Part shown: positions 6,337-12,515 of the stretch, one piece after another
Position numbering within the stretch: position 1 is the stretch's first letter
Layout of the letters: every line of letters starts with the position of its first letter
Assembly: GCA_937877655.1 (NCBI GenBank)
Contig: CALFJC010000095.1
Span: forward strand, 1-12,515
Length of the DNA: 12,515 nucleotides
Direction of reading: 5' to 3'
DNA from: an uncultured Selenomonadales bacterium
GTDB taxonomy: Bacteria > Bacillota > Negativicutes > Selenomonadales > Selenomonadaceae
Position numbers and translations under genes: made by a program
The notes under the pieces: generated by a model
Databases searched by the model: none
The model's input: the letters and a program-made list of their open reading frames with translations, nothing else
Told to the model about the DNA's origin: nothing

Positions 6337-6413
6337 AATTAGGAATTAGGAGTTAGGAATTAGGAATTAAAATCGTGCCTTCATTACTAATTCCTCATTC
6401 ATAATTCCTAATT
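6337..6413. repeat. AATTAGG heptamer repeat and its inverted counterpart
   Basis: About 4.7 tandem copies of AATTAGG fill 6337-6369, with one variant AGTTAGG. Their reverse complement (TAATTCCTAATT, 6402-6413, plus a partial copy near 6387-6394) lies 30-40 bases away. The whole can fold into a long imperfect hairpin and overlaps the stop codon of the gene at 6412. It occupies the gap between the transglutaminase-like gene and murP, and may reduce read-through or stabilise mRNA ends. No clean U run follows on the minus strand. Confidence 0.7.
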
Positions 6414-7005
6414 AGAAAAGCGGCTCAAAATATCCCCAACGCACTTCCGAATCATAATAGGAACCGGGCGTCTCGTCATAAGTTACGCAAAAGCGATAAT
6501 AAATGTCGGCTCCAATGTTGTCGTCAATCTGCGGATCAAAAACATATTCGACGCCGTCAATCGCAATAACGCACCAAATATGCCCCGTATAACCGCCGTC
6601 AGCTCTGGCAGTTTGTCCGTAAACGGTATAACAATTCAGACCGATGGCTCTTGTCAACGCGGCGAAGGCGCAAGAATAATCGTCACAAGCTCCGACATGC
6701 CCGACCAACATTCCGTAAGCGCGAGCAGTGCCGTTTGCTTCGGGGAAGTCGAGCCGCAAAACATTATCGCCGTAAGAGCAGGTGTCGACAAGATAATTAT
6801 AGCACGCCAGAACTTTATCGTAGGTCGACATATTTTCGCCGGTTATTTGCGCGAGAGTTTCTTGGACAATTTCATCGCAATAATCTTCGCCCGTCGAAGT
6901 GGGATAAAGTTCCGCGTTGTTCAATAAAAATTCTGCATCGGAAGCTTGCGCCGAGCCGCTTATTAAAAATAAAATCGCCGCGCAGGTTATGAAAAATTTT
7001 TTCAT
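6412..7005 (-). CDS. Secreted transglutaminase-like (papain-fold) protein
   Basis: This 197-residue protein has a signal peptide (MKKF, hydrophobic to about residue 18, likely cleaved after SAQA at 21), so it acts outside the membrane. The transglutaminase-like core shows the catalytic triad in order: Cys107 in VGACDDYSCAFAAL, His142 in YTGHIWCVI and Asp158 in YVFDPQ. Bacterial members are mostly cysteine proteases or amidases, and some cross-link proteins; the substrate cannot be read here. Several extra cysteines (43, 68, 76, 112, 125, 145, 173) could form disulfides after export. The ATG overlaps the stop of the upstream phosphatase as ATGA, with GGAGG seven bases before it, so the two are translationally coupled. 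Confidence 0.82.
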   Translation of the reverse strand: MKKFFITCAAILFLISGSAQASDAEFLLNNAELYPTSTGEDYCDEIVQETLAQITGENMSTYDKVLACYNYLVDTCSYGDNVLRLDFPEANGTARAYGMLVGHVGACDDYSCAFAALTRAIGLNCYTVYGQTARADGGYTGHIWCVIAIDGVEYVFDPQIDDNIGADIYYRFCVTYDETPGSYYDSEVRWGYFEPLF

Positions 7006-7934
7006 CGCTTAACCTCCGTAAGCCATTCGCTCCATTGCAAACCGATTTGTTCAGAATTTGTTCCTTGCACCCAATCATAAAACAGCCGAATTTTTTTTGC
7101 GCGGTCGCGAGCTGTTTTGGAGTACCAATCGTTGCCTTGCGGCTCCAGCAAAAGATTTGAGCCGCCCAAAAGATATTGTCGCCTGCAAATTTCCTCAAGC
7201 GGCAAATTAGGATTTTTCAAGATGTCATACATGACAAGAAAAGTTGTTGTGCGCCCGTGCCCCGCTTGGCAATGAAAATGCAACCATGCGTTTTCCGGCA
7301 GGTTGGCGACAAAAATTATAAAGTCGTCGACAACTTCAGGGGAAGGAAATTGCATGTCCGCCGCCGCAAATCTTTTGTAATTCAATCCGAGATTTTCGCA
7401 AAGTTCGCGTTCGGTTTGCATAAAGCGCGGAACTATCGTGACGGGTTTGAAATTATTTTTATCTTCGTTGCCTAACGGCTCAAAAGTAGTTTCGACTCCG
7501 CGCAGATTTTCCAATCGTTCAATCTCGTCCCGTTCGACTTCGCGAGAATTTTTGCCGGCATTGGCGCGATTTTTTTCAATGTACCAACTGACAGGCAAGG
7601 AGTTTGCAAAGCCATGAGATTCTTGCCGCAAGTCAAGGATAAAAATTTTTGCGTCGGGCTCCTGCTCCAAAATTTTTTCGCGAATCGTTTTTAACGAACT
7701 TTCCGAAGGTTGTCCGCTCGCCGAAGCCCAAAGTTCATTCAAACCTGCGCGGGTCGGCTCCTTGCCGCGAGAATCAATTTTCCAATCGTCCGTCATCAAT
7801 CGGAAATTTCTCGGCGCGGCGGAGGCGGAGCCATCCAATCGCCAAATGCCCGAAATTTTTTTTGCACTCGCCGCTGAAAAAATCGACGCGCTCAATAAAA
7901 AAATCAATGCGCCCAAAAAAATTTTCTTCGCCAA
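7002..7934 (-). CDS. Secreted PTP-like inositol polyphosphate phosphatase (cysteine phytase family)
   Basis: This 310-residue protein has a signal peptide (MAKKIFLGALIFLL, cleavage after AASA about residue 24). It belongs to the PTP-like phytases typified by Selenomonas ruminantium PhyA. The P-loop is HCQAGHGRTT with nucleophile Cys222 and Arg228, flanked by the family's WLHFH and VMYDILKNP. The general-acid Asp193 lies in AAADMQFPSPE, where PhyA has DHVWPTPE. The MTDDWKIDSRGKEPTRAGL and ASGQPSE segments are also family hallmarks. Differences in the loop (Gln and His for the usual Glu and Val, Met after the Asp) may alter substrate or activity. The start is a TTG at 7934 with GGAGGAGGG eight bases upstream; the upstream in-frame ATGs would put the signal peptide out of place. 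First gene of the operon with the transglutaminase-like protein. Confidence 0.87.
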   Translation of the reverse strand: MAKKIFLGALIFLLSASIFSAASAKKISGIWRLDGSASAAPRNFRLMTDDWKIDSRGKEPTRAGLNELWASASGQPSESSLKTIREKILEQEPDAKIFILDLRQESHGFANSLPVSWYIEKNRANAGKNSREVERDEIERLENLRGVETTFEPLGNEDKNNFKPVTIVPRFMQTERELCENLGLNYKRFAAADMQFPSPEVVDDFIIFVANLPENAWLHFHCQAGHGRTTTFLVMYDILKNPNLPLEEICRRQYLLGGSNLLLEPQGNDWYSKTARDRAKKIRLFYDWVQGTNSEQIGLQWSEWLTEVKR

Positions 7935-7966
7935 AATTCTTTCCCTCCTCCAAATTTTTTTCATGC

Positions 7967-7995
7967 AGTCTAACAATTTATTCCTGTTCGGTCAA
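7967..7995 (-). promoter_or_regulatory. Promoter of the phosphatase-transglutaminase operon
   Basis: On the minus strand TTGACC (7995-7990), 17 bases, then TAGACT (7972-7967). Transcription would start near 7960, giving a leader of about 26 nt that holds the GGAGGAGGG site. Confidence 0.5.
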
Positions 7996-8019
7996 CTGCG
8001 CCGCGCAGGATTTTTCTTT
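7996..8019 (+). terminator. Weak terminator-like hairpin in the divergent gap
   Basis: CTGCG (7996-8000), loop CCG, CGCAG (8004-8008), then GATTTTTCTTT. It could stop plus-strand transcription before the sigma gene or form part of an attenuator. The stem is only five base pairs and no plus-strand gene precedes it. I found no convincing promoter for the sigma gene in this gap. Confidence 0.25.
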
Positions 8020-8053
8020 GATTGACAGAAAAAATTTTTCGGGGAGGGATTTT

Positions 8054-9220
8054 ATGAACATTGAAGAGCTTTACAAGATGATTAGCCCTTACGTCGTCAA
8101 CGGCGAGATGACTTGGGATAACTTTGAAAAAATTTTCGGCTTCCTGCCAAAAAAAGAACAGTATCTTATCTGCGATGCCGTTCAAGACGAATTAAAAATT
8201 TCTCTCGTCGAAGAAACTTTGAACGTCGAGGAAATTTCAAAAGTCGTCAGCCCTTACGTGTTCCGCGAAAGTCTTACATGGGACAATTTCAATAAAATTT
8301 TTGGTGCCTTGCCTTTGCGAGAACAATATGTCATTGCCGACGTTATCGAACTCAATCTGAAAATTTCAATCGTCGACGAGATAAATTTTTCGGAAATTGC
8401 GCCGCTTATTCGCAGAAACGCAAATGAAATTAAGGCGTCGAATAAAATTTTAATCAAAATGATTCAAAGCGGCGACGAACAGGCGCGCCAAGATCTCTGC
8501 ATAAAAAATCGCGGGCTCGTCGAAAGCCTTGCCGACTATTACGCAAAAAAATTTTCGGGCACGCTGGAGTTTGAAGATTTGGTTCAGGAAGGAAATATCG
8601 GTATGTTGAAGGCGGCGGAGAAATTTGATCTTCGCAAGGGATATGAATTTTCAACTTACGCGACGTGGTGGATTATTCAAGCGATCACTCGCGCCATTGC
8701 GGACATGGGACTTACTGTTCGCCTGCCCGTTCATATTGTCGAAAAAATTATTAAGGTAAGTCGGCTGGAAAGAAATTTTTTGATTCAGGGATTTGATTTG
8801 AGGCGGCGCATAGAGCTTATTGCAAAAGAAATGGCAACAACGCCCGAAGAAATCAGCCGTCTTTTTTCGTTGCGGGCGATTTATATGAACATTGTTTCTT
8901 TGGATAAACCTGTTGACGAGGAAAACGATTCTTTTCTGCGCGACTTCATCGAGGATAAAAATACTCCCGATCCCGTCGAAGTTGCGTCGGCTTTGCTTTT
9001 GAAAGAGCACTTGGAAAATGTTTTGGAAACTTTGACGGCGCGTGAAAGAAATGTTTTGCGCTTAAGATACGGGCTTGACGACGGGCGCGAGCGAACGCTT
9101 GAGGAAGTCGGAAAAAGTTTCAACGTCACTCGCGAAAGAATTCGTCAGATTGAAGCTAAGGCGTTGCGGAAACTTCGGCATCCCGCCCGCTCGAAAAAGC
9201 TTAAAGATTTTTTGGAATGA
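8054..9220 (+). CDS. RpoD-like sigma-70 factor with duplicated N-terminal domain
   Basis: This 388-residue sigma factor directs RNA polymerase to promoters. Region 2 (about 150-235) has DLVQEGNIGMLKAAEKFD and the RpoD-like YEFSTYATWW, but WWIIQAI replaces WWIRQAI and MGLTVRLPVH replaces the usual QARTIRIPVH. Region 4 ends in a helix-turn-helix (about 348-376, TLEEVGKSFNVTRERIRQIE). The N-terminus holds two copies of a ~50-residue unit (about 3-53 and 58-109): SPYV, TWDNFEKIFG or TWDNFNKIFG, LP, EQY, and KIS(L/I)V(E/D)E. Its pattern resembles sigma region 1.1, which shields DNA-binding surfaces. This suggests a secondary, not the housekeeping, sigma. The ATG at 8054 follows GGGGAGGG; the longer open frame upstream covers the divergent promoter and phosphatase gene. 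Twelve bases separate it from the helicase gene. Confidence 0.88.
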   Translation: MNIEELYKMISPYVVNGEMTWDNFEKIFGFLPKKEQYLICDAVQDELKISLVEETLNVEEISKVVSPYVFRESLTWDNFNKIFGALPLREQYVIADVIELNLKISIVDEINFSEIAPLIRRNANEIKASNKILIKMIQSGDEQARQDLCIKNRGLVESLADYYAKKFSGTLEFEDLVQEGNIGMLKAAEKFDLRKGYEFSTYATWWIIQAITRAIADMGLTVRLPVHIVEKIIKVSRLERNFLIQGFDLRRRIELIAKEMATTPEEISRLFSLRAIYMNIVSLDKPVDEENDSFLRDFIEDKNTPDPVEVASALLLKEHLENVLETLTARERNVLRLRYGLDDGRERTLEEVGKSFNVTRERIRQIEAKALRKLRHPARSKKLKDFLE

Positions 9221-9232
9221 GGAGAGATTTTT

Positions 9233-12200
9233 TTGAAGGAAAAAATTTTACGGAGCCTGCGCGGAAAACTTGAAAAAATTCCGAGCGGTAAAAATATTTT
9301 CGTGCTTAAGGGCATGCCGTTGAGTTTCATTGGCGAAGAAAATTTTCTCGAAGATTTGAACGCGGCGATAAATGATCCGCTGAAATATTTTATCGCGCTG
9401 GCAACAAGCGGACGGAAATTTTTATCTTACGAAGAATTTCTTTTGCTGAATCCGTTCATCTTCGCGCAATATGATTCGGTTTATATTTTCAACAACAATC
9501 TTTTCATTGAGCAATTTCCGATTGAAAATAAATTCGGCGACGCGACCAAAAAAATTTTGCTTGAACATTTCACCGAGCCCGAAAACATAATTGACGAGCC
9601 GAACGAAGAAAATCCCGGCAGTGCCGCAAAACTTATCGACATTTTTATCGGGCTTAAAGACGGCGGAAATTTTTTAATCGGCGTCTACAATGACGAACAA
9701 ATTTTGAGCGAGCCGAAAGTTAAAGTTTTAAATCTGTTTGATTCGGAAGAAGAACTTGACGAAATTGATTTTAGCGACGCGCCGAATTTTATTGACTTGC
9801 AAGAGGAAACGGACTTCATAAATTTTTTGCGGGAAATTATTTTCGCGCCGCCCGAAAAAATTTTTGTGCGAACTCACAACTACGCCGGCGACAAGGAAAA
9901 ACTCAACGAACGTTTGAAAATGCTTGCCGCGCAGATTGAAATTGTCCGCGTCCTGCCCGAAGAATTTAGGCAGGGTTTTGAACACAGAAAAGAATTCACC
10001 GAGATTTTGGCGCGGCATTGGGGACATGACGCCTTCAGAAATTTCAAAGTCTATGATTTGCAGAAACTCGACGCGGGCGAAAAAATTATCCTTGACGTTT
10101 CGCAGGAACAAATTATCTCGGACATCGTTCGTCAAGCGGAAAATTGCATGGCGGGCGAAAACTTCCGAGATATTTTTGTTACGGCACCGACGGGCGCGGG
10201 CAAATCGGTTATTTTCCAAATCCCTGCAATTTATCTCGCCGAAAAATTTCAACTGTTGACGATCGTAATTTCGCCGCTTATCGGACTTATGACCGACCAA
10301 GTCAAAAATCTTGAGCTGAAAAATTATCGGAAAGCCGCAACGATTAACTCCGACATTTCACCGATTCTCAAGGATCAAATTGTGGAAAAAGTTACGGCGG
10401 GCGAGATAGATATTCTTTACATTTCGCCCGAAACTCTTTTGAGCCGCAGCGACGTTGAACAACTTATCGGCGACAGGACGATTGGGCTGGTTGTCATTGA
10501 CGAAGCGCACATTGTCACGACTTGGGGCAAACAATTTCGTCCGGACTATTGGTATCTTGGAGATCACATAAGAAAGTTGCGCAAAGTTCAGAGCAATCGC
10601 AAGGGACATTCATTTGTAATCGCGACTTTCACGGCGACGGCGATTTATCGCGGCGTCGAGGACATGTATGACGAGACAATAACCGCGTTGCACATGCGCG
10701 AGCCGATAACTTATCTGGGCTACGTCAAGCGCGGCGACATTGAAATTAAAATCGACAAAAAAATTTCGACGGGCGAACGCGCAGAATTTGAGTTGGAAAA
10801 ATTCTCCGATCTTGAAAACGCCGTTAAGCGGGCGAAAATTTTTAAAAAGAAAACGCTGATTTATTTTCCCGAAGTGCAACTGATTGAAACGGCAAAAATT
10901 ATTCTTCAGAACAGAAATGATTTTGACGCCGTCGCGATTTATCACGGGAAATTGAACAGGGACGACAAGCGCGAGAACTACGAAAAATTTCTGCGCGGAG
11001 AAAAATTGGTTATGCTCGCGACAAAGGCTTTCGGCATGGGCATTGACATAAACGATATTGAAATTGTCATGCACTACGCGCCGACCGGCAACGTCTGCGA
11101 TTATGTTCAGGAAATTGGGCGGGCGGCTCGGAAAAAAAATCTGCGCGGCGAGGCTCTTTATCATTACGACAAAAAAGATTTTAAATACATCAAGCGTCTG
11201 CACGGGCTTTCGGCGATAAAAAAATATCAGCTGATCGCCGTCGTGAAAAAAATTTATGAACTGTGGAGTTTCAAGCGCAAAAATAATCTTTTGCTTGACG
11301 CGGAGAATTTCACTTACATTTTCGATCGTTATGCCGACGAGGCGACGAGCATTAACAAAGTAAAAACTGCGCTTTTGATTATCCAAAAAGATTTTGAGGC
11401 GCGGCTCGGATTTTCGCCTTTGACGGTTCGCCCGATACCGCTTTTCGCCGTAGGATTTTTTGTGATAAATCCTTCCGTGCAAAAATATCTTCTGCGCGAC
11501 TTCGGAGATTGTTTAAAAGAAATTGAGCCGACGCTCCATATTTGCCGCGTGAATCTTCAAATGATTTGGGAGAAAAATTTCCGCGACAAATCTTTTCCGC
11601 AATTCAAGTATCTGATTTACTCCAAAAATGACGAGTTGCCTTTCAACAAAAAATATCCTCTTCAACCCGCGCTGTGCGTCGAGATAATTTTTGAAGAGGA
11701 TTTCCGCGCAGTTTTCAAAAATTTGTTCGGGCGATTCAAAGCGGCGGTGAATAAATCGAGCGACGAGATGAAATATCTTTCCGTCGAAAAATTGGTTGAG
11801 GCAATGAATATTTCCGAGTTCAAGGCGCGAAATATCTGTGAAGTTTTAATTGCGTCGATAATTTCTTACAGAAAAAATTTTTATCCGAAAGGACGTCCGC
11901 TTTTTGCCCAAAACACTTATCCGAACGGACATGTTTTCTATCGTTTCAGCAGGGCGATGAAATTTTATTTTGCATGGGTCGAAAAGATTTTTGAAGAAAT
12001 TTTTGCCGAGACCAAAGACGGAAAACTTTACATAACCGACGCGATGACAAAACATGCCAAAGAAATTAATACGGTGCTTGGGATTTTGGAGGCGTTGGGA
12101 ATTTTGAATTTCAAAATGACGGGCGGTGCGAACAGCCAGATTTACATTCACATTAACCAGATTAAGAACTTGAAAAACATAATTGATGCTCGCGGCAAAT

Positions 12201-12352
12201 ACAGAAATAAAATTCTTGAATCGGTGAAGGCGCGGCATGAAATTTCGGTTGCGATGCTCACTTACATTTACGAAAACAATTTTGATAACGCGGCGATTTG
12301 GGATTTGTTGGAGGATTATTTTTTGGGCAAAATTCCCCCCGAAGCGGTTTAA
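9233..12352 (+). CDS. RecQ-like superfamily 2 DNA helicase with large N- and C-terminal extensions
   Basis: The protein has 1039 residues; RecQ proteins are typically about 600. The helicase core spans roughly 285-650: Walker A APTGAGKS (318-325), ISPLIGLMTDQV (346-357), DEAH (423-426), TATA (467-470), ATKAFGMGID (596-605) and QEIGRAAR (626-633), close to RecQ's QETGRAGR. It should unwind DNA using ATP. The first ~280 residues and the last ~390 match no domain I recognise. The C-terminal part has helix-rich stretches that could be winged-helix (about 845-980). I see no cysteine cluster of the RecQ zinc-binding type after the core. The TTG start at 9233 has GGAGAG six bases before it, directly after the sigma stop, so both are co-transcribed. 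It could be a repair or a phage-defence helicase; nothing in the sequence decides this. Confidence 0.88.
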   Translation: MKEKILRSLRGKLEKIPSGKNIFVLKGMPLSFIGEENFLEDLNAAINDPLKYFIALATSGRKFLSYEEFLLLNPFIFAQYDSVYIFNNNLFIEQFPIENKFGDATKKILLEHFTEPENIIDEPNEENPGSAAKLIDIFIGLKDGGNFLIGVYNDEQILSEPKVKVLNLFDSEEELDEIDFSDAPNFIDLQEETDFINFLREIIFAPPEKIFVRTHNYAGDKEKLNERLKMLAAQIEIVRVLPEEFRQGFEHRKEFTEILARHWGHDAFRNFKVYDLQKLDAGEKIILDVSQEQIISDIVRQAENCMAGENFRDIFVTAPTGAGKSVIFQIPAIYLAEKFQLLTIVISPLIGLMTDQVKNLELKNYRKAATINSDISPILKDQIVEKVTAGEIDILYISPETLLSRSDVEQLIGDRTIGLVVIDEAHIVTTWGKQFRPDYWYLGDHIRKLRKVQSNRKGHSFVIATFTATAIYRGVEDMYDETITALHMREPITYLGYVKRGDIEIKIDKKISTGERAEFELEKFSDLENAVKRAKIFKKKTLIYFPEVQLIETAKIILQNRNDFDAVAIYHGKLNRDDKRENYEKFLRGEKLVMLATKAFGMGIDINDIEIVMHYAPTGNVCDYVQEIGRAARKKNLRGEALYHYDKKDFKYIKRLHGLSAIKKYQLIAVVKKIYELWSFKRKNNLLLDAENFTYIFDRYADEATSINKVKTALLIIQKDFEARLGFSPLTVRPIPLFAVGFFVINPSVQKYLLRDFGDCLKEIEPTLHICRVNLQMIWEKNFRDKSFPQFKYLIYSKNDELPFNKKYPLQPALCVEIIFEEDFRAVFKNLFGRFKAAVNKSSDEMKYLSVEKLVEAMNISEFKARNICEVLIASIISYRKNFYPKGRPLFAQNTYPNGHVFYRFSRAMKFYFAWVEKIFEEIFAETKDGKLYITDAMTKHAKEINTVLGILEALGILNFKMTGGANSQIYIHINQIKNLKNIIDARGKYRNKILESVKARHEISVAMLTYIYENNFDNAAIWDLLEDYFLGKIPPEAV

Positions 12353-12353
12353 C

Positions 12354-12385
12354 AAACTTTTCTTGCTTGCACCCAAGAAAAGTTT
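12354..12385 (+). terminator. Hairpin 1 after the helicase gene
   Basis: A perfect 11-base stem AAACTTTTCTT (12354-12364) and AAGAAAAGTTT (12375-12385) starts two bases after the stop codon, with a 10-base loop. The 3' arm ends in TTTT, then TAAAAGAAAATTTTTATT. It is AT-rich, so a moderate terminator at best, but well placed. Confidence 0.55.
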
Positions 12386-12405
12386 TAAAAGAAAATTTTT
12401 ATTAA

Positions 12406-12441
12406 CTTACTTTTCTTTTGTTCGCCCAAAAGAAAAGTAAG
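12406..12441. repeat. Hairpin 2, perfect 15-base inverted repeat
   Basis: CTTACTTTTCTTTTG (12406-12420) and CAAAAGAAAAGTAAG (12427-12441) flank a TTCGCC loop. The arm motif CAAAAGAAAAG recurs right after (12442-12452). Palindromes of this ACTTTTCTTTTG/CAAAAGAAAAGT kind occur downstream of genes in many bacteria and often behave as dispersed repeats. The repeat status in this genome is not visible here. Confidence 0.8.
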
Positions 12442-12461
12442 CAAAAGAAAAGGGCGTTCAC

Positions 12462-12494
12462 CCCGCAAAAAAAACATCCTGTTTTTATTGCGGG
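12462..12494. repeat. Hairpin 3, long inverted repeat
   Basis: CCCGCAA (12462-12468) pairs with TTGCGGG (12488-12494), and AAAAACA (12470-12476) pairs with TGTTTTT (12480-12486), with one A-A mismatch and a TCC loop. Confidence 0.75.
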
Positions 12495-12496
12495 CG

Positions 12497-12515
12497 GGCG
12501 CACGTCCTGTGCGCC
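12497..12515. repeat. Hairpin 4 at the window edge
   Basis: GGCGCAC (12497-12503) and GTGCGCC (12509-12515) enclose GTCCT. The loop shares TCCTGTG/TCCTGTT with hairpin 3. The stem may extend past the window. Confidence 0.65.

Noticed and set aside
8016..8045. TTGACA-like box at 8023-8028 as promoter of the sigma gene
   Set aside because: At 17 bases spacing the -10 would fall inside the ribosome site (AGGGAT), leaving no room for a leader. I see no acceptable alternative nearby.
7649..8053. Upstream extension of the sigma factor reading frame
   Set aside because: It runs antisense through the phosphatase gene and across the divergent promoter. The ATG at 8054 with GGGGAGGG is clearly better.
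10610..11482. 290-codon minus-strand frame inside the helicase gene, and similar long antisense frames at 464-1159, 241-792, 9728-10300 and 11846-12376
   Set aside because: They mirror strong genes on the other strand, are rich in Phe, Asn and Arg as expected from antisense of Lys/Glu-rich coding sequence, and have no ribosome sites.
1..12515. CRISPR array, tRNA, rRNA or insertion sequence
   Set aside because: No regularly spaced short repeats, tRNA-like cloverleaf, rRNA-like conserved blocks or transposase-like frames were seen. The only repeats are those listed.

Overview
The window looks like part of a chromosome from an anaerobic, moderately AT-rich Firmicute, most likely a Negativicute of the Selenomonas type. 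This is inferred from protein resemblance, not from a marker gene. The strongest hints are a secreted cysteine phosphatase very close in layout to the Selenomonas ruminantium inositol-phosphate phosphatase, a single-domain DhaM as in Gram-positive bacteria, and strong Shine-Dalgarno sites with frequent TTG starts.

Layout. (1) Positions 1-460 hold an apparent type I toxin-antitoxin locus: a 30-residue membrane toxin on the minus strand (225-317), a short plus-strand RNA converging on its 3' end (about 135-233), and a ~130 bp direct repeat (1-130 and 323-452). The repeat implies a second toxin gene just beyond the left edge. (2) 488-2499 is a complete dhaK-dhaL-dhaM operon (PTS-driven dihydroxyacetone kinase). 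Its promoter lies in the right-hand repeat copy, at the place where the left-hand copy carries the antitoxin RNA promoter. It ends in a strong bidirectional terminator. (3) 2569-4793 (minus) encodes an asparagine-synthase-like protein interrupted by a -1 frameshift exactly at a run of eight G. (4) 4934-6316 (minus) is a MurP-type PTS EIIBC permease, possibly starting at a rare ATT codon. (5) 6412-7934 (minus) is a two-gene secretion unit: a PTP-like inositol polyphosphate phosphatase and, overlapping by ATGA, a transglutaminase-like protein. (6) 8054-12352 (plus) is a tight pair: an RpoD-like sigma factor with a duplicated N-terminal domain and a 1039-residue RecQ-like helicase with large unassigned flanking regions. 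(7) 12354-12515 is a run of four consecutive hairpins up to the window edge.

How the parts fit. dhaKLM and murP both depend on the general PTS proteins EI and HPr, which are not in the window. The phosphatase and transglutaminase are probably co-translated and exported. The sigma-helicase pair is the best candidate for an undescribed system: its gene arrangement is clear, its function is not. The toxin locus shows how a duplicated antitoxin promoter may have become the promoter of a metabolic operon.
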